A stretch of 64,000 nucleotides of DNA from Novosphingobium sp. KCTC 2891 (GTDB lineage Bacteria; Pseudomonadota; Alphaproteobacteria; Sphingomonadales; Sphingomonadaceae). The position numbers and the translations under genes are program-made. The notes beneath the pieces are model-generated. The model had not been told where the DNA came from. It made no database searches and worked only from the letters and a program-made list of their open reading frames with translations. Below, piece by piece: positions 50,949-60,244 of this stretch (position 1 is the first letter of the stretch; every line of letters begins with the position of its first letter). The stretch covers positions 62,001-126,000 of the forward strand of contig NZ_JAPCZG010000005.1 of assembly GCF_025938155.1 (NCBI RefSeq). The letters run 5' to 3'.

Positions 50949-52307
50949 ATGCGTTATCTTCCCCTGAACGATGCCGACCGCGCCGGAATGCTCGGCACGA
51001 TCGGCGCGGCGAGCGTGGACGACCTGTTCGTCGACGTGCCGGCCGAAGCGCGTCTCGCCGGACCGGTGCCCGGCCTGCCGATGCACGCCAGCGAAATGGC
51101 GGTCGAACGCCACATGGCCCGCCTTTCGGCCGAGAGCCTGACCGCCGGCCAGGTGCCGTTCTTCCTCGGCGCGGGTGCCTATCGCCACCACGTTCCCGCC
51201 AGCGTCGATCACCTGATCCAGCGCGGCGAGTTCCTCACCGCCTACACGCCCTACCAGCCCGAAATCGCGCAGGGCACCTTGCAGGTGCTGTTCGAGTTCC
51301 AGACGCAGGTCGCCCGGCTGCTGGGCACCGATGTCGCCAATGCCTCGCTCTACGATGGATCGACGGCGTGCTGGGAAGCGGTGGCGATGGCCGGCCGCAT
51401 TACCAAGCGCAAGACGGCGGTGCTCTCGGGCGGGCTTCATCCGCACTACGTCGAAACCGCGAAAACCATGGCGAAGTTCACCGGCGACACGCTGGTGACG
51501 CGCCTGCCCGAACTCTCGGCCGAAGCCGACGATGATGCGGTGATCGCCGCACTGGGCGCGGAAACCTCGTGCGTGGTGGTCCAGTATCCCGACGTTCTGG
51601 GCCGCATTCCGGACCTCGCGAAGATCGCCGCAGCCGCACAGGCCGTGGGGGCGCTGCTGATCGCGGTGGTGACCGAACCGGTCGCGCTCGGCCTGCTTGA
51701 AAGCCCCGGCGCGCTGGGCGCGGACATTGTCGTGGGCGAGGGCCAGGCGCTCGGCGTCGGCCTCCAGTTCGGCGGGCCGTATCTGGGCCTGTTCGGATGC
51801 CGCGAGAAGTATCTGCGCCAGATCCCCGGTCGCCTCTGCGGCGAGACGGTGGACGCGGACGGGCGGCGCGGCTTCGTGCTGACGCTGTCCACGCGCGAAC
51901 AGCACATCCGCCGCGAGAAGGCGACCAGCAACATCTGCACGAACTCCGGGCTGTGCGCGCTGGCGTTCTCGATCCACCTCACGCTGCTGGGTGGCAAGGG
52001 GCTGGAACAGATGGCCAGGGCGAGCCACGCGCGCGCCGTCGCCACCGCGAAGCGGCTGGCGCAGGTGCCGGGCGTGTCCGTGGTCAACCGCGCCTATTTC
52101 AACGAATTCGTCGTCACCCTGCCGCGCGATGCCCGCACCGTGGTGCGCGAGCTGGCCGACCGGCAGGTGCTGGGCGGTGTTTCGCTCGGGCGGCTCTATC
52201 CGGGGGCGGATGGCCTTGGCGGCGGGCTGCTGGTCGCGGCCACCGAATGCACCACGGCGGAGGATATCGAGACCTTTGCCGCCGCGCTTGAGGAGGTGCT
52301 GGCATGA
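50949..52307 (+). CDS. gcvPA: Glycine dehydrogenase (decarboxylating) subunit 1
   Basis: 452 residues, the N-terminal half of the two-subunit P protein. [60 protein letters not shown] and [14 protein letters not shown] are all hallmarks. It forms the alpha part of an alpha2beta2 enzyme that decarboxylates glycine and loads the H protein. It overlaps gcvPB by four bases. In E. coli the P protein is a single chain; the split form is usual in many alphaproteobacteria, Firmicutes and thermophiles. Confidence 0.97.
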   Translation: MRYLPLNDADRAGMLGTIGAASVDDLFVDVPAEARLAGPVPGLPMHASEMAVERHMARLSAESLTAGQVPFFLGAGAYRHHVPASVDHLIQRGEFLTAYTPYQPEIAQGTLQVLFEFQTQVARLLGTDVANASLYDGSTACWEAVAMAGRITKRKTAVLSGGLHPHYVETAKTMAKFTGDTLVTRLPELSAEADDDAVIAALGAETSCVVVQYPDVLGRIPDLAKIAAAAQAVGALLIAVVTEPVALGLLESPGALGADIVVGEGQALGVGLQFGGPYLGLFGCREKYLRQIPGRLCGETVDADGRRGFVLTLSTREQHIRREKATSNICTNSGLCALAFSIHLTLLGGKGLEQMARASHARAVATAKRLAQVPGVSVVNRAYFNEFVVTLPRDARTVVRELADRQVLGGVSLGRLYPGADGLGGGLLVAATECTTAEDIETFAAALEEVLA

Positions 52308-53866
52308 ACGAGATCAATCGGTCGGGCTGGCGTCCCGCCATGGGCGAGGCTGGCGCTGCGGCGGACGGCATCGTCACCACCACCGGCAACCGCGGGCTTC
52401 AGCTTGAGGAAGGCCTGATCTTCGAGATCGGCAATCTCGACCACTGCGGCGTCGATTTCGACGACGATGACGGGGGGGAATCCCTGGAAGGCCTGCCGTT
52501 CCGCCGTTCGGCGCCGGTCGACCTGCCGGGTCTGTCCGAACCCGAAGCGGTGCGCCACTACACCCGCCTGTCGCGGCAGAACTATGCCATCGACCTCGGC
52601 CTGTTCCCGCTGGGCAGCTGCACGATGAAGCACAACCCGCGCCTTGATGAAAAGGTCGCGCGGATGCCCGGTTTTGCCGACGTCCACCCCTTGCAGCCGC
52701 AGCAGACGGTGCAGGGCGCGCTCAAGGTGATGGAAGAGCTGGCGCAGTGGCTCATCACGCTCACCGGCATGGCCGGCGTGGCGATGACGCCCAAGGCCGG
52801 CGCGCATGGCGAACTGTGCGGACTGCTGTGCATCCGCGCCGCTCTGGAAGCGCGCGGCGATGCGCGCGAGGTGATCCTGGTGCCCGAAAGCGCGCACGGC
52901 ACCAATCCCGCGACGGCGGCCTTTGCCGGATACCGGGTGGAGAACATCCCGGCGACGGCAGATGGCCGGGTCGACGTGGCGGCGCTGACGGCGCGGCTCG
53001 GGCCGGACGTGGCCGGGGTGATGATCACCAACCCCAACACCTGCGGCCTGTTCGAGCGCGATCTCAAGACCATCGCCGACGCGGTCCACGCGGCGGGCGG
53101 GTTCGTCTATTGCGACGGCGCGAACTTCAACGCCATCGTCGGCCGGGTGCGCCCGGGCGATCTTGGCGTCGATGCGATGCACATCAACCTGCACAAGACC
53201 TTCTCCACCCCGCACGGCGGCGGTGGTCCGGGCTCAGGCCCGGTGGTGCTGTCGGAAGCGCTGGCGCCCTTCGCGCCGCTGCCGTTCACCACGCGGCTGG
53301 CCGATGGCTCGGTGCGGCTGATCGAGGAAGAGAACGCGGGCGAGGATCATCCGCAGGCGTTCGGGCGGATGTGCGCGTTCCATGGCCAGATGGGCATGTA
53401 TTCGCGCGCGCTGGCCTATATCCTCAGCCACGGCGCGGACGGGCTCCGGCAGGTTTCGGGCGATGCCGTGCTCAACGCCAACTACGTTCTGCGCAGCCTC
53501 GAGGACGTGCTCGACGCGCCCTTCGGCGCCGCCGGACCGTGCATGCACGAAGCTCTGTTCAGCGATGACGGCTTTGCCGACGGGTTCTCGACGCTCGATC
53601 TTGCCAAGGGCCTGATCGACGAGGGCTACCACCCGATGACGGTCTATTTCCCGCTGGTGGTCCACGGCGCGATGCTGGTCGAACCGACCGAGACCGAAAG
53701 CAAGGGCGGCCTGGACCAGTTCATCGGCGCCATGCGCTCGCTGGCCGAAAGGGCGAAGGCGGGCGATCCGATGCTGAAGTCCGCGCCGCACCTCGCCCCG
53801 CGTCGACGGCTGGACGAGACGCTGGCCGCGCGCAAGCCGAAGCTGGTGTGGCCGAAGCAGGCCTGA
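52304..53866 (+). CDS. gcvPB: Glycine dehydrogenase (decarboxylating) subunit 2
   Basis: 520 residues, the C-terminal half carrying pyridoxal phosphate. The PLP-binding Lys lies in [20 protein letters not shown] (near residue 298). [40 protein letters not shown] and [20 protein letters not shown] are strong family marks. An N-terminal extension of about 60 residues ([20 protein letters not shown]) is present in alphaproteobacterial members. Last gene of the gcvT-H-PA-PB operon; a perfect 14-bp terminator lies after it. The L protein (dihydrolipoamide dehydrogenase) is encoded elsewhere. Confidence 0.97.
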   Translation: MNEINRSGWRPAMGEAGAAADGIVTTTGNRGLQLEEGLIFEIGNLDHCGVDFDDDDGGESLEGLPFRRSAPVDLPGLSEPEAVRHYTRLSRQNYAIDLGLFPLGSCTMKHNPRLDEKVARMPGFADVHPLQPQQTVQGALKVMEELAQWLITLTGMAGVAMTPKAGAHGELCGLLCIRAALEARGDAREVILVPESAHGTNPATAAFAGYRVENIPATADGRVDVAALTARLGPDVAGVMITNPNTCGLFERDLKTIADAVHAAGGFVYCDGANFNAIVGRVRPGDLGVDAMHINLHKTFSTPHGGGGPGSGPVVLSEALAPFAPLPFTTRLADGSVRLIEEENAGEDHPQAFGRMCAFHGQMGMYSRALAYILSHGADGLRQVSGDAVLNANYVLRSLEDVLDAPFGAAGPCMHEALFSDDGFADGFSTLDLAKGLIDEGYHPMTVYFPLVVHGAMLVEPTETESKGGLDQFIGAMRSLAERAKAGDPMLKSAPHLAPRRRLDETLAARKPKLVWPKQA

Positions 53867-53894
53867 AACCGGCCGGCTTCAAGCCTGAAATGAC

Positions 53895-53930
53895 AAACCC
53901 CGCGCCGGTCGCCCGGCGCGGGGTTTTTCT
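53895..53930. terminator. Terminator between gcvPB and the entericidin gene
   Basis: AAACCCCGCGCCGG / CCGGCGCGGGGTTT, perfect 14-bp stem with a TCGC loop and a T-run on the plus strand. On the minus strand the same stem ends in GGGGTTT, so it can serve the convergent entericidin gene as well. Confidence 0.92.
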
Positions 53931-53946
53931 TTGCCTTCAAAGCGGA

Positions 53947-54084
53947 TCAGCGGCGGTGGATCGCATCCGAACCGGCCTGGCCCACCGACTGGATGTCACG
54001 GCCAGCACCCTTGACGGTGTTGCAGGCCGAAGCGCTCAGGACGAGGGTGCCCATCACGGCGGCAAAAAGCATCTTGCGTACCAT
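53947..54084 (-). CDS. Entericidin A/B family lipoprotein (45 aa)
   Basis: MVRKMLFAAVMGTLVLSASA followed by CNTVKGAGRDIQSVGQAGSD: a lipoprotein signal peptide with lipobox SASAC and the entericidin core NTVKGAGRDIQS. AAAGGAG lies at ideal distance before the ATG. In E. coli the ecnAB pair forms an antidote/toxin stress system, but in alphaproteobacteria single copies are common and their role is unclear; the call is family membership only. It is a single-gene unit, convergent with gcvPB over a shared terminator. Confidence 0.93.
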   Translation of the reverse strand: MVRKMLFAAVMGTLVLSASACNTVKGAGRDIQSVGQAGSDAIHRR

Positions 54085-54250
54085 CGGTTTTACTCCTTTA
54101 ATCGCACAATTAAGAGCGGCGGCGAGGGAGGCAGGTTCGGCTTCCAGCGGTGACCGCTCTTGATCCATGTCGCGGATCTCGAGTTTCGACGAGGCAAGAA
54201 CGATTGCGGCGCGCGCGGGTTCCGCCGACGCCGGGGAAGAGGACTGACTG

Positions 54251-55810
54251 ATGAGTGAAACTGCCGATTTCCTGACGCTCGACGAGCATTTCCGGTTCTG
54301 GGCCAAGGACCGGCCTGATGCCATCGCGCAGGAACAGGGCGAGCGGCTGACCACCTATGCCGAGCTTGAGGTGATCTCGCGCCGGGTCGCGGCCTTCCTC
54401 GAATCGAAGGGCCTGAAGAAGGGCGACCGCATCGCCTGGATCGGCAAGAACGACGATCTCTACTTCCAGCTGCTGTTCGGCGCGGGCCGCGTCGGCGTGG
54501 TGATGGCGCCGATCGGCTGGCGACTGGCGCCGGCGGAAATGGCGTTCATCCTCAACGACACCGGAACCAAGCTGGCCGTCGCGGGCGAGGAATTCCTCGA
54601 CATCGCGCAGGGGCTGAAGGCAACGTGCCCCGCGCTGGCGCACGTGCTGGGCGAAGCACAGGCGCGCGCCGAGATCATGGCCACGCCCCCCGCCGAAACG
54701 ATCGAGGCGGCCGGGCCGGATGATGCCATGCTGCAACTCTACACTTCGGGCACCACGGGCAATCCGAAAGGCGCGGTGCTCTGCCACCGCAACATGTTCG
54801 GGCTGCGCCGCCCTTCGCTCGATGCCGGGCTGCCCTGGGCCGAATGGGACAAGGACGAGGCGATCCTCGTGTGCATGCCCTGCGCGCATATCGGGGGCAC
54901 GGGCCTTGGCACGATGGCCTTCGGCGGCGGCGTGCGGGCGATCATCCATGCGGAATTCACCGCGGAAGGCGCGCTGACCGCCGTCGGGCAGGGAATCACC
55001 CGGTTCTTCATCGTGCCCGCGGCCTTGCAGATGCTGATCCAGCATCCGCTCGCGGCCAACACCGATTTCAGCAAGCTGAAGTACGTGATGTATGGCGCGG
55101 CGCCGATCCCGCTCGAACTGCTGCGCGAGGCGGTGCAGACCATTCCCAACGCCGGTTTCATGCAGTGCTACGGCATGACCGAGACGACCGGCACGGTGGT
55201 TTCGCTGGTGCCCGACGATCACGATCTCAATGGCTCACCCAAGATGCGCTCGGCCGGCCGCGCCAATCCCGGCGTGGAAGTGCGGATCGTGGATGCGCAG
55301 GGCAACGAAGTGCCGCGCGGCACGGTGGGCGAGATCGAGACGCGCAGCTCGAACAACATGCTCGGCTACTGGAACCTGCCCGAGGCGACGGCCAAGACGC
55401 TGAGCGCCGATGGCTGGGTCCGCACCGGCGATGCCGCCTACATGGATGACGAGGGCTACATCTACATCCAGGACCGCATCAAGGACATGATCATCTCGGG
55501 CGGTGAGAACGTCTATCCCGCCGAAGTGGAAAGCGCGATCTACGGTCACCCGGATGTTCTGGAAGTGGCCGTGATCGGCGTTCCCGATGCCAAGTGGGGC
55601 GAGGCGGTGAAGGCCGTCTGCGTGCCGAAGGAAGGCCATGTCGTCGATCCGGCGAACGTCATCGCCTGGGCGCGCGAACGCATTGCCGCGTTCAAGGTGC
55701 CCAAGTCGGTCGACGTGATCGACGCGCTGCCGCGCAATCCCACCGGCAAGGTCCTGCGCCGTTCGCTGCGCGATCCCTATTGGGAAGGCATGGATCGCCA
55801 AGTGAACTGA
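54251..55810 (+). CDS. Class I adenylate-forming acyl-CoA synthetase
   Basis: 519 residues. The ATP/AMP motif is LYTSGTTGNPKGAV (P-loop), followed by the A5-type QCYGMTETTGTV, the A7-type DGWVRTGDAAYMDDEGYIYI and A8 DRIKDMIISGGENVYPAEVE, and the A10 Lys in NPTGKVLRR. These define the acyl/aryl-CoA synthetase family. The enzyme activates a carboxylic acid as acyl-AMP and transfers it to CoA in the cytoplasm. Substrate chain length cannot be read by eye; a medium or long acyl or cyclic acid is possible. The last two codons belong to a 17-bp tandem repeat that continues after the stop. Confidence 0.93.
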   Translation: MSETADFLTLDEHFRFWAKDRPDAIAQEQGERLTTYAELEVISRRVAAFLESKGLKKGDRIAWIGKNDDLYFQLLFGAGRVGVVMAPIGWRLAPAEMAFILNDTGTKLAVAGEEFLDIAQGLKATCPALAHVLGEAQARAEIMATPPAETIEAAGPDDAMLQLYTSGTTGNPKGAVLCHRNMFGLRRPSLDAGLPWAEWDKDEAILVCMPCAHIGGTGLGTMAFGGGVRAIIHAEFTAEGALTAVGQGITRFFIVPAALQMLIQHPLAANTDFSKLKYVMYGAAPIPLELLREAVQTIPNAGFMQCYGMTETTGTVVSLVPDDHDLNGSPKMRSAGRANPGVEVRIVDAQGNEVPRGTVGEIETRSSNNMLGYWNLPEATAKTLSADGWVRTGDAAYMDDEGYIYIQDRIKDMIISGGENVYPAEVESAIYGHPDVLEVAVIGVPDAKWGEAVKAVCVPKEGHVVDPANVIAWARERIAAFKVPKSVDVIDALPRNPTGKVLRRSLRDPYWEGMDRQVN

Positions 55811-55852
55811 ACGAACGAGTGAACTGAACGAACGCGTGAACTGATCGAAAGC
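55802..55852 (+). repeat. Three tandem 17-bp repeats at the acyl-CoA synthetase stop codon
   Basis: GTGAACTGAACGAACGA, GTGAACTGAACGAACGC and a diverged GTGAACTGATCGAAAGC, head to tail. The first copy supplies the final Val-Asn-stop of the gene; since 17 is not a multiple of three, each copy sits in a different frame. A polymerase-slippage or duplication product is likely. Confidence 0.8.
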
Positions 55853-55885
55853 GGGGACCGGGCGGGCCGACAAGGCCTGTCCGGT

Positions 55886-56782
55886 TCAGGCGTTCAGCAG
55901 GGCCATTCGCTGCCGCGTGAGCACCTGCTCGCGCCAGGCGATGACCAGCCCGGCTCCCACGATCAGCGGCGCGCCCAGCAGCGTGGTCGCGGGCGGCAGG
56001 TGGGCGAAGAACAGCACGCCCCACAGCGTGGCCCATCCGAACTGCGAATAGTCCATGACGATCACGCTGGCGACGCTGCCGAAGCGGAGCGCGGCGGTCA
56101 TCAGGATCTGCGCGAACAGGCCGGTGATCCCGATGCCGAGGATCATCAGCCAGCCCGCCGCGTCATGGCTCGCGCCCGATTTCAGCAGGAACAGGGCCAG
56201 GAACGGCGCGCTCATCGCCGAGAACCAGAACACCACGGTCAGCGGTTCCTCGGTGCGGCCCAGATCACGCAGCTGGATCGACACGAGCGCCACCATGAAG
56301 GCCGCGCCGATGCCGACGGCCAGTCCCAGCAGCGGCAGGTGCGCCCGGTCCGGCCCGGCAATGACGACGATCCCTGCCAACCCCAGCAGAACCGCCGCCC
56401 AGCGCCACGGCCCGACGTGCTCCTTCAGCAGCAGCGCCGAAAGCACCACGGCAAAGATCGGCGCGGTAAAGCCCAGCACCGTCGATTCGGCGAGCGGCAG
56501 GATCTGGACCACGCCCAGCGTGAGGAACATTCCCGACGTGCCGATGAAGGCCCGGCGCGCATGGATCCACGGGCGTGCGGTCTTGAGCCGGCCCAGCTGG
56601 CCGCGTGCGGCGAGCCACCCGAAGATGCCCAGCGCGGGAATGAGCTGGCGCCAGAACATCGTCTCGGGAAGCCAGATCCCGCGCTCGCCGGTCAGCTTGA
56701 CCAGCAGCAGCATGACCGACAGCATCAGCATGGCGCCAAGGCGCAGGCCAAGGGCCAGCATCGGTCTGTGGTAGGTAGGCAT
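55886..56782 (-). CDS. EamA/DMT family transporter
   Basis: 298 residues with ten hydrophobic segments in two repeats, the drug/metabolite transporter layout. LGAMLMLSVMLLLVKLTGER, LAESTVLGFTAPIFAVVLSA and SVIVMDYSQFGWATLWGVLF are characteristic EamA pieces. Inner-membrane exporter of metabolites or amino acids; the substrate is not predictable. The ATG at 56782 has only a distant AAGG; a second in-frame ATG at 56761 is also possible. Stand-alone gene between the acyl-CoA synthetase and cpaF. Confidence 0.88.
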   Translation of the reverse strand: MPTYHRPMLALGLRLGAMLMLSVMLLLVKLTGERGIWLPETMFWRQLIPALGIFGWLAARGQLGRLKTARPWIHARRAFIGTSGMFLTLGVVQILPLAESTVLGFTAPIFAVVLSALLLKEHVGPWRWAAVLLGLAGIVVIAGPDRAHLPLLGLAVGIGAAFMVALVSIQLRDLGRTEEPLTVVFWFSAMSAPFLALFLLKSGASHDAAGWLMILGIGITGLFAQILMTAALRFGSVASVIVMDYSQFGWATLWGVLFFAHLPPATTLLGAPLIVGAGLVIAWREQVLTRQRMALLNA

Positions 56783-56879
56783 CGGCTGCGAGCCTTAGGG
56801 CAGGGACGGGCGCGATCAAGCCCCTTGCCGCGCCTCTGCCTGCGCACACCCCCGCAAGGCGGGGATGGGCATCAGCGGA

Positions 56880-58424
56880 TTACAGGCACGCCTCGAGATA
56901 GGCCTGGTCGAACCCGAACTGGCGCGCCTTCTCCAGCGTGTAGGGGCGCAGGCCCGATGGGCGGAACTCGCCGATGATCTTGCCGTCCTCGGTTTCGTCC
57001 AGATACTCGAACTTGAACAGTTCCTGGGTCACGATCACGTCGCCTTCCATCCCGATCACCTCGGTGATGTTGGTCGTGCGGCGCGAACCGTCGCGCAGGC
57101 GCTTCACCTGCACGATGAGGTCGACCGATTCCGCGATCTGGCGGCTGATCGCTTCCTTCGGGATCTTGATGTCGCCCATCAGGATCATGTTTTCCATACG
57201 GCCCAGGCATTCGCGCGGGCTGTTGGCGTGGAGCGTGCACATCGAGCCATCGTGGCCGGTGTTCATCGCGGCCAGCAGGTCGAAGCACTCGGCGCCGCGG
57301 ATTTCGCCCAGGATGATGCGGTCAGGACGCATACGCAGGGCGTTCTTCACAAGGTCGCCGATGGTGATGGCACCCTGGCCTTCCAGGTTCGGCGGGCGCG
57401 TTTCGAGCGGCAGCCAGTGGGGCTGTTGCAGGCGGAGTTCGGCGGCGTCCTCGATGGTCAGCACGCGCTCGCCGGGGTCGATCATCTTCGACATCGCGTT
57501 GAGCATGGTCGTCTTGCCCGAACCCGTACCGCCCGAGATGACGATGTTCATGCGGCACGCGCCGGCGATTTTCAGCGCCGTCGCCATCTTGTCCGACATT
57601 GAGCCGAAATCGCGCAGCATGTCGATCGTGATCGGCTTCTCGGAAAACTTACGAATCGAGATCGCCGTGCCGCGCAGCGACAGCGGGGGCACGATCACGT
57701 TGACGCGGCTGCCATCCTTGAGGCGGGCGTCGGCCAGCGGCGTGGTCTGGTCGACGCGGCGGCCGACCTGGTTGACGATGCGCTGTGCGATCTGGAACAG
57801 GTGGCTTTCGTCGCGGAAGCGGATCGGGGCGAGCACGAGCTTGCCCTTCTTTTCGATGTAGGTCTGCTCCGGTCCGTTGACCATGATGTCCGACACGTCG
57901 GGATCGTTGAGCAGCTCTTCCAGCGGACCGAAGCCGAGCAGTTCGTCGATCAGCACCTTTTCCAGCGCGAACTGCTCGCGACGGTTGAGCGTGACCTTCA
58001 GCTCAGCCAGCACTTCCATGATGATCGGGCGGAACTCTTCCGAGAGCTCTTCCTTGGTCAGCGTGGCGGCGGCTTCGGGATCGACACGTTCGAGCAGGCG
58101 CGGCAGCACCTGTTCCTTGATCTTGTGGACCGACGCTTCGAAGCCTTCGGCCTGATACTGGTTGTCGACCACGGCGTTGGCGCGGTCGGCCAGCCGGGTC
58201 ATCGCGTCGGCCTTGAGCGTGGCGGCGTTCACCGGCTGGTCGCCCATGTCCATGGGGGGTAGCGGCGGGAACTGGTCGCCGCCGCCCAGCGGTACGGCGG
58301 CAGGTGCCGGCGTCGGGGTGGGGGCGGCATTCTCGCCGCCCTTCATCGGGCGGGCGACGCCGAAAGAGGGTCGCATCGCGGGGCTGCTGCCACCAAGTCC
58401 GGGTTTGCGGCCAAATGCGCTCAT
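56880..58424 (-). CDS. cpaF: CpaF/TadA family secretion ATPase
   Basis: 514 residues starting MSAFGRKPGLGGSSPAMRPS. After a Pro-rich N-terminal region (to about 60) and a helical N-domain, the Walker A is ISGGTGSGKTTMLNAM; GERVLTIEDAAELRLQQPHW, ILGEIRGAECFDLLAAMNTG and GHDGSMCTLHANSPRECLGR are CpaF/TadA-type hexameric ATPase marks. It powers assembly of Flp/Tad pili at the inner membrane. No other cpa/tad genes lie in the window, so it is either an isolated copy or the rest of the system is elsewhere. The start is fixed by GGGAAG upstream and by conserved residues. Confidence 0.93.
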   Translation of the reverse strand: MSAFGRKPGLGGSSPAMRPSFGVARPMKGGENAAPTPTPAPAAVPLGGGDQFPPLPPMDMGDQPVNAATLKADAMTRLADRANAVVDNQYQAEGFEASVHKIKEQVLPRLLERVDPEAAATLTKEELSEEFRPIIMEVLAELKVTLNRREQFALEKVLIDELLGFGPLEELLNDPDVSDIMVNGPEQTYIEKKGKLVLAPIRFRDESHLFQIAQRIVNQVGRRVDQTTPLADARLKDGSRVNVIVPPLSLRGTAISIRKFSEKPITIDMLRDFGSMSDKMATALKIAGACRMNIVISGGTGSGKTTMLNAMSKMIDPGERVLTIEDAAELRLQQPHWLPLETRPPNLEGQGAITIGDLVKNALRMRPDRIILGEIRGAECFDLLAAMNTGHDGSMCTLHANSPRECLGRMENMILMGDIKIPKEAISRQIAESVDLIVQVKRLRDGSRRTTNITEVIGMEGDVIVTQELFKFEYLDETEDGKIIGEFRPSGLRPYTLEKARQFGFDQAYLEACL

Positions 58425-58596
58425 CAACAAACTTCCCGTGTTTCCAACCTTTGCGATGGCCTCGTTCTGGTCATCGCCACGTATCCGGACATGGTGAATA
58501 GAGCGGAAACCTTCAGACTTTCCTAAGACGAGCCCCAAGAAGCGAGAATGACGTCATTATCCCATGCCCTCCGCGCGCGAACCGCGCCGAGGCGTC

Positions 58597-60093
58597 TCAG
58601 GCCGCATCCTCGCGCACGCGCAGCGTGGCCAGCGCGGCGGCAACCATGACCAGTGCGGCCACGAGCATCGTCCACTTCGGCTCGGTCGGGAAGAAGCTGC
58701 GGATCACTCCGCCCATCACCGTCGCCACCATCAGCTGCGGGATGACGATGAAGAAATTGAACACCCCGATATAGATGCCGAACTTGCGCGGCGGCAGCAC
58801 GCGGGTGAGGATCACGTAGGGCATTCCCAGGATCGAAGCCCAGGCCACGCCCATCAGCGCCATCGGCACCAGCAGCAGCATCTTGTCGCGGATCACCAGC
58901 ATCAAGGCGAACGCCACCGCGCCCGCGAGCAGGCAGGCCATGTGCGTGCGCACGTTGCCGATTCGCGCCGCCAGCACCGGCAGCGCGAAAGCGGCGAGCG
59001 CGGCCACGCCGTTATAGAACGCGAACATCACGCCCACCCAGTCCGCGCCGGCGTTGTAAGCCGCGCTGGCGGTGTCGGTCGATCCGAACACGTAGCGGGT
59101 CACGACCGGCGTGGTGTAGATCCACAGGATGAACAGCGCGGTCCAGGTAAAGAACTGGGCGAGCGCCAGTTGCTTCATCTGCACCGGCATCTGCGCCAGA
59201 TCGCTGACGATGTGGGCCAGCGCCCCGGTGCCCCGCCGCGCCCGGACAGCGACCTGCACCAGTCCGAATGCCGCCAGTCCGCCGCCCAGCACGAACAGCT
59301 GCTTGTCCAGCCCGGTCACCGCGACCAGCGCCAGAAGCACCGCGCCCGCCGCGATCCAGAACGGTCCCCGCGCGGGATATACCAGCGGCTCGTGCGTTTC
59401 GTCCTGAACGTCGCGCCCCTCGAAGCAGGCCATGTCCTCAGGGCTGTATTCCCGCACGCGCAGCACCGTCCAGCCAACGGCCAGCACGATGGCGAGCGCC
59501 CCCAGGTAGAAGCTGTAGCGCACCGACGGCGGCACGACGCCCGCGGGCGCGGTGTTGGCAATGCCGAGCGCGCTGAAGATGGCCGGGGCAAGGCTGCCCA
59601 CGACTGCGCCGGCGCCGATGAACCACGTCTGGAGCGCGAAGCCCTGCGCGCGCTGACTGCTGGGTGTCATGTCGCCCACAAAAGCGCGAAATGGTTCCAT
59701 CGCCACATTGAGCGATGCGTCGAGCAGCCACAGGAAAGCGGCGGCGAGCAGCAGCAGGCCGGTGTTGGGCAGACCCAGCAGCGCCAGACCGGCGAGCAGC
59801 GCGCCCGCGAGGAAATACGGCCTGCGCCGGCCAAAGCGCCCCCAGGTGCGGTCTGAATAATGGCCGATCAGCGGTTGCACGATCAGGCCGGTCACCGGTC
59901 CCGCGATCCACAGGAACGCCAGGTCATCGACACTGCTGCCGAGCGACTGGAAGATCCGGCTGACATTGGCGTTCTGCAGCCCGAACGCGATCTGGATGCC
60001 GAAATAGCCGAAGCTGATGTTCCACAGGCCCAGGAAGCTCTGGCGCGGCTTGGTCGCGGCGGGAACGGCTGATGTCGCGGGGCTTGCTGTCAT
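58597..60093 (-). CDS. MFS sugar transporter of the SLC45/GPH type
   Basis: 498 residues with about twelve membrane segments. Marks are FGYFGIQIAFGLQNANVSRI, GLIVQPLIGHYSDRTWGRFG followed by RRRPYFLAGALLAG, an MFS family near sucrose/maltose proton symporters. It probably brings a disaccharide or other glycoside across the inner membrane. GAGAGGACC lies before the ATG. It is downstream of the LacI gene in the same direction and opposite to the TonB-dependent receptor, which would bring the same sugar through the outer membrane. A LacI-type operator candidate lies at 60187-60204. Confidence 0.88.
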   Translation of the reverse strand: MTASPATSAVPAATKPRQSFLGLWNISFGYFGIQIAFGLQNANVSRIFQSLGSSVDDLAFLWIAGPVTGLIVQPLIGHYSDRTWGRFGRRRPYFLAGALLAGLALLGLPNTGLLLLAAAFLWLLDASLNVAMEPFRAFVGDMTPSSQRAQGFALQTWFIGAGAVVGSLAPAIFSALGIANTAPAGVVPPSVRYSFYLGALAIVLAVGWTVLRVREYSPEDMACFEGRDVQDETHEPLVYPARGPFWIAAGAVLLALVAVTGLDKQLFVLGGGLAAFGLVQVAVRARRGTGALAHIVSDLAQMPVQMKQLALAQFFTWTALFILWIYTTPVVTRYVFGSTDTASAAYNAGADWVGVMFAFYNGVAALAAFALPVLAARIGNVRTHMACLLAGAVAFALMLVIRDKMLLLVPMALMGVAWASILGMPYVILTRVLPPRKFGIYIGVFNFFIVIPQLMVATVMGGVIRSFFPTEPKWTMLVAALVMVAAALATLRVREDAA

Positions 60094-60186
60094 GGGTCCT
60101 CTCGGCGGGGACAGGCGGCTTTGCGCACCTTTCGGGGGCCCCGGAACTGCCTTCGGGTCGCACGTTCGCGCGGTTGCGGCAATCGC

Positions 60187-60204
60187 ATTGCATACGAATA
60201 CGAT
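60187..60204. promoter_or_regulatory. LacI-type operator candidate (site B) between lacI-type and MFS genes
   Basis: ATTGCATACGAATACGAT, an imperfect palindrome around a central CG, sharing 13 of 18 positions with the site at 61458-61475. It is about 95-110 bp upstream of the MFS start. The wider CGCAT...ATGCG arms extend the symmetry. Confidence 0.5.
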
Positions 60205-60244
60205 GCGCGGCGCCACCGCGAAATGCAGCGCAAAAAAGCGGGAA

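Noticed and set aside
55850-55885. Hairpin between the acyl-CoA synthetase and EamA genes
   Set aside because: ACCGG...CCGGT and GGCC/GGCC pairings are interrupted and have no T-run; too weak to call a terminator.
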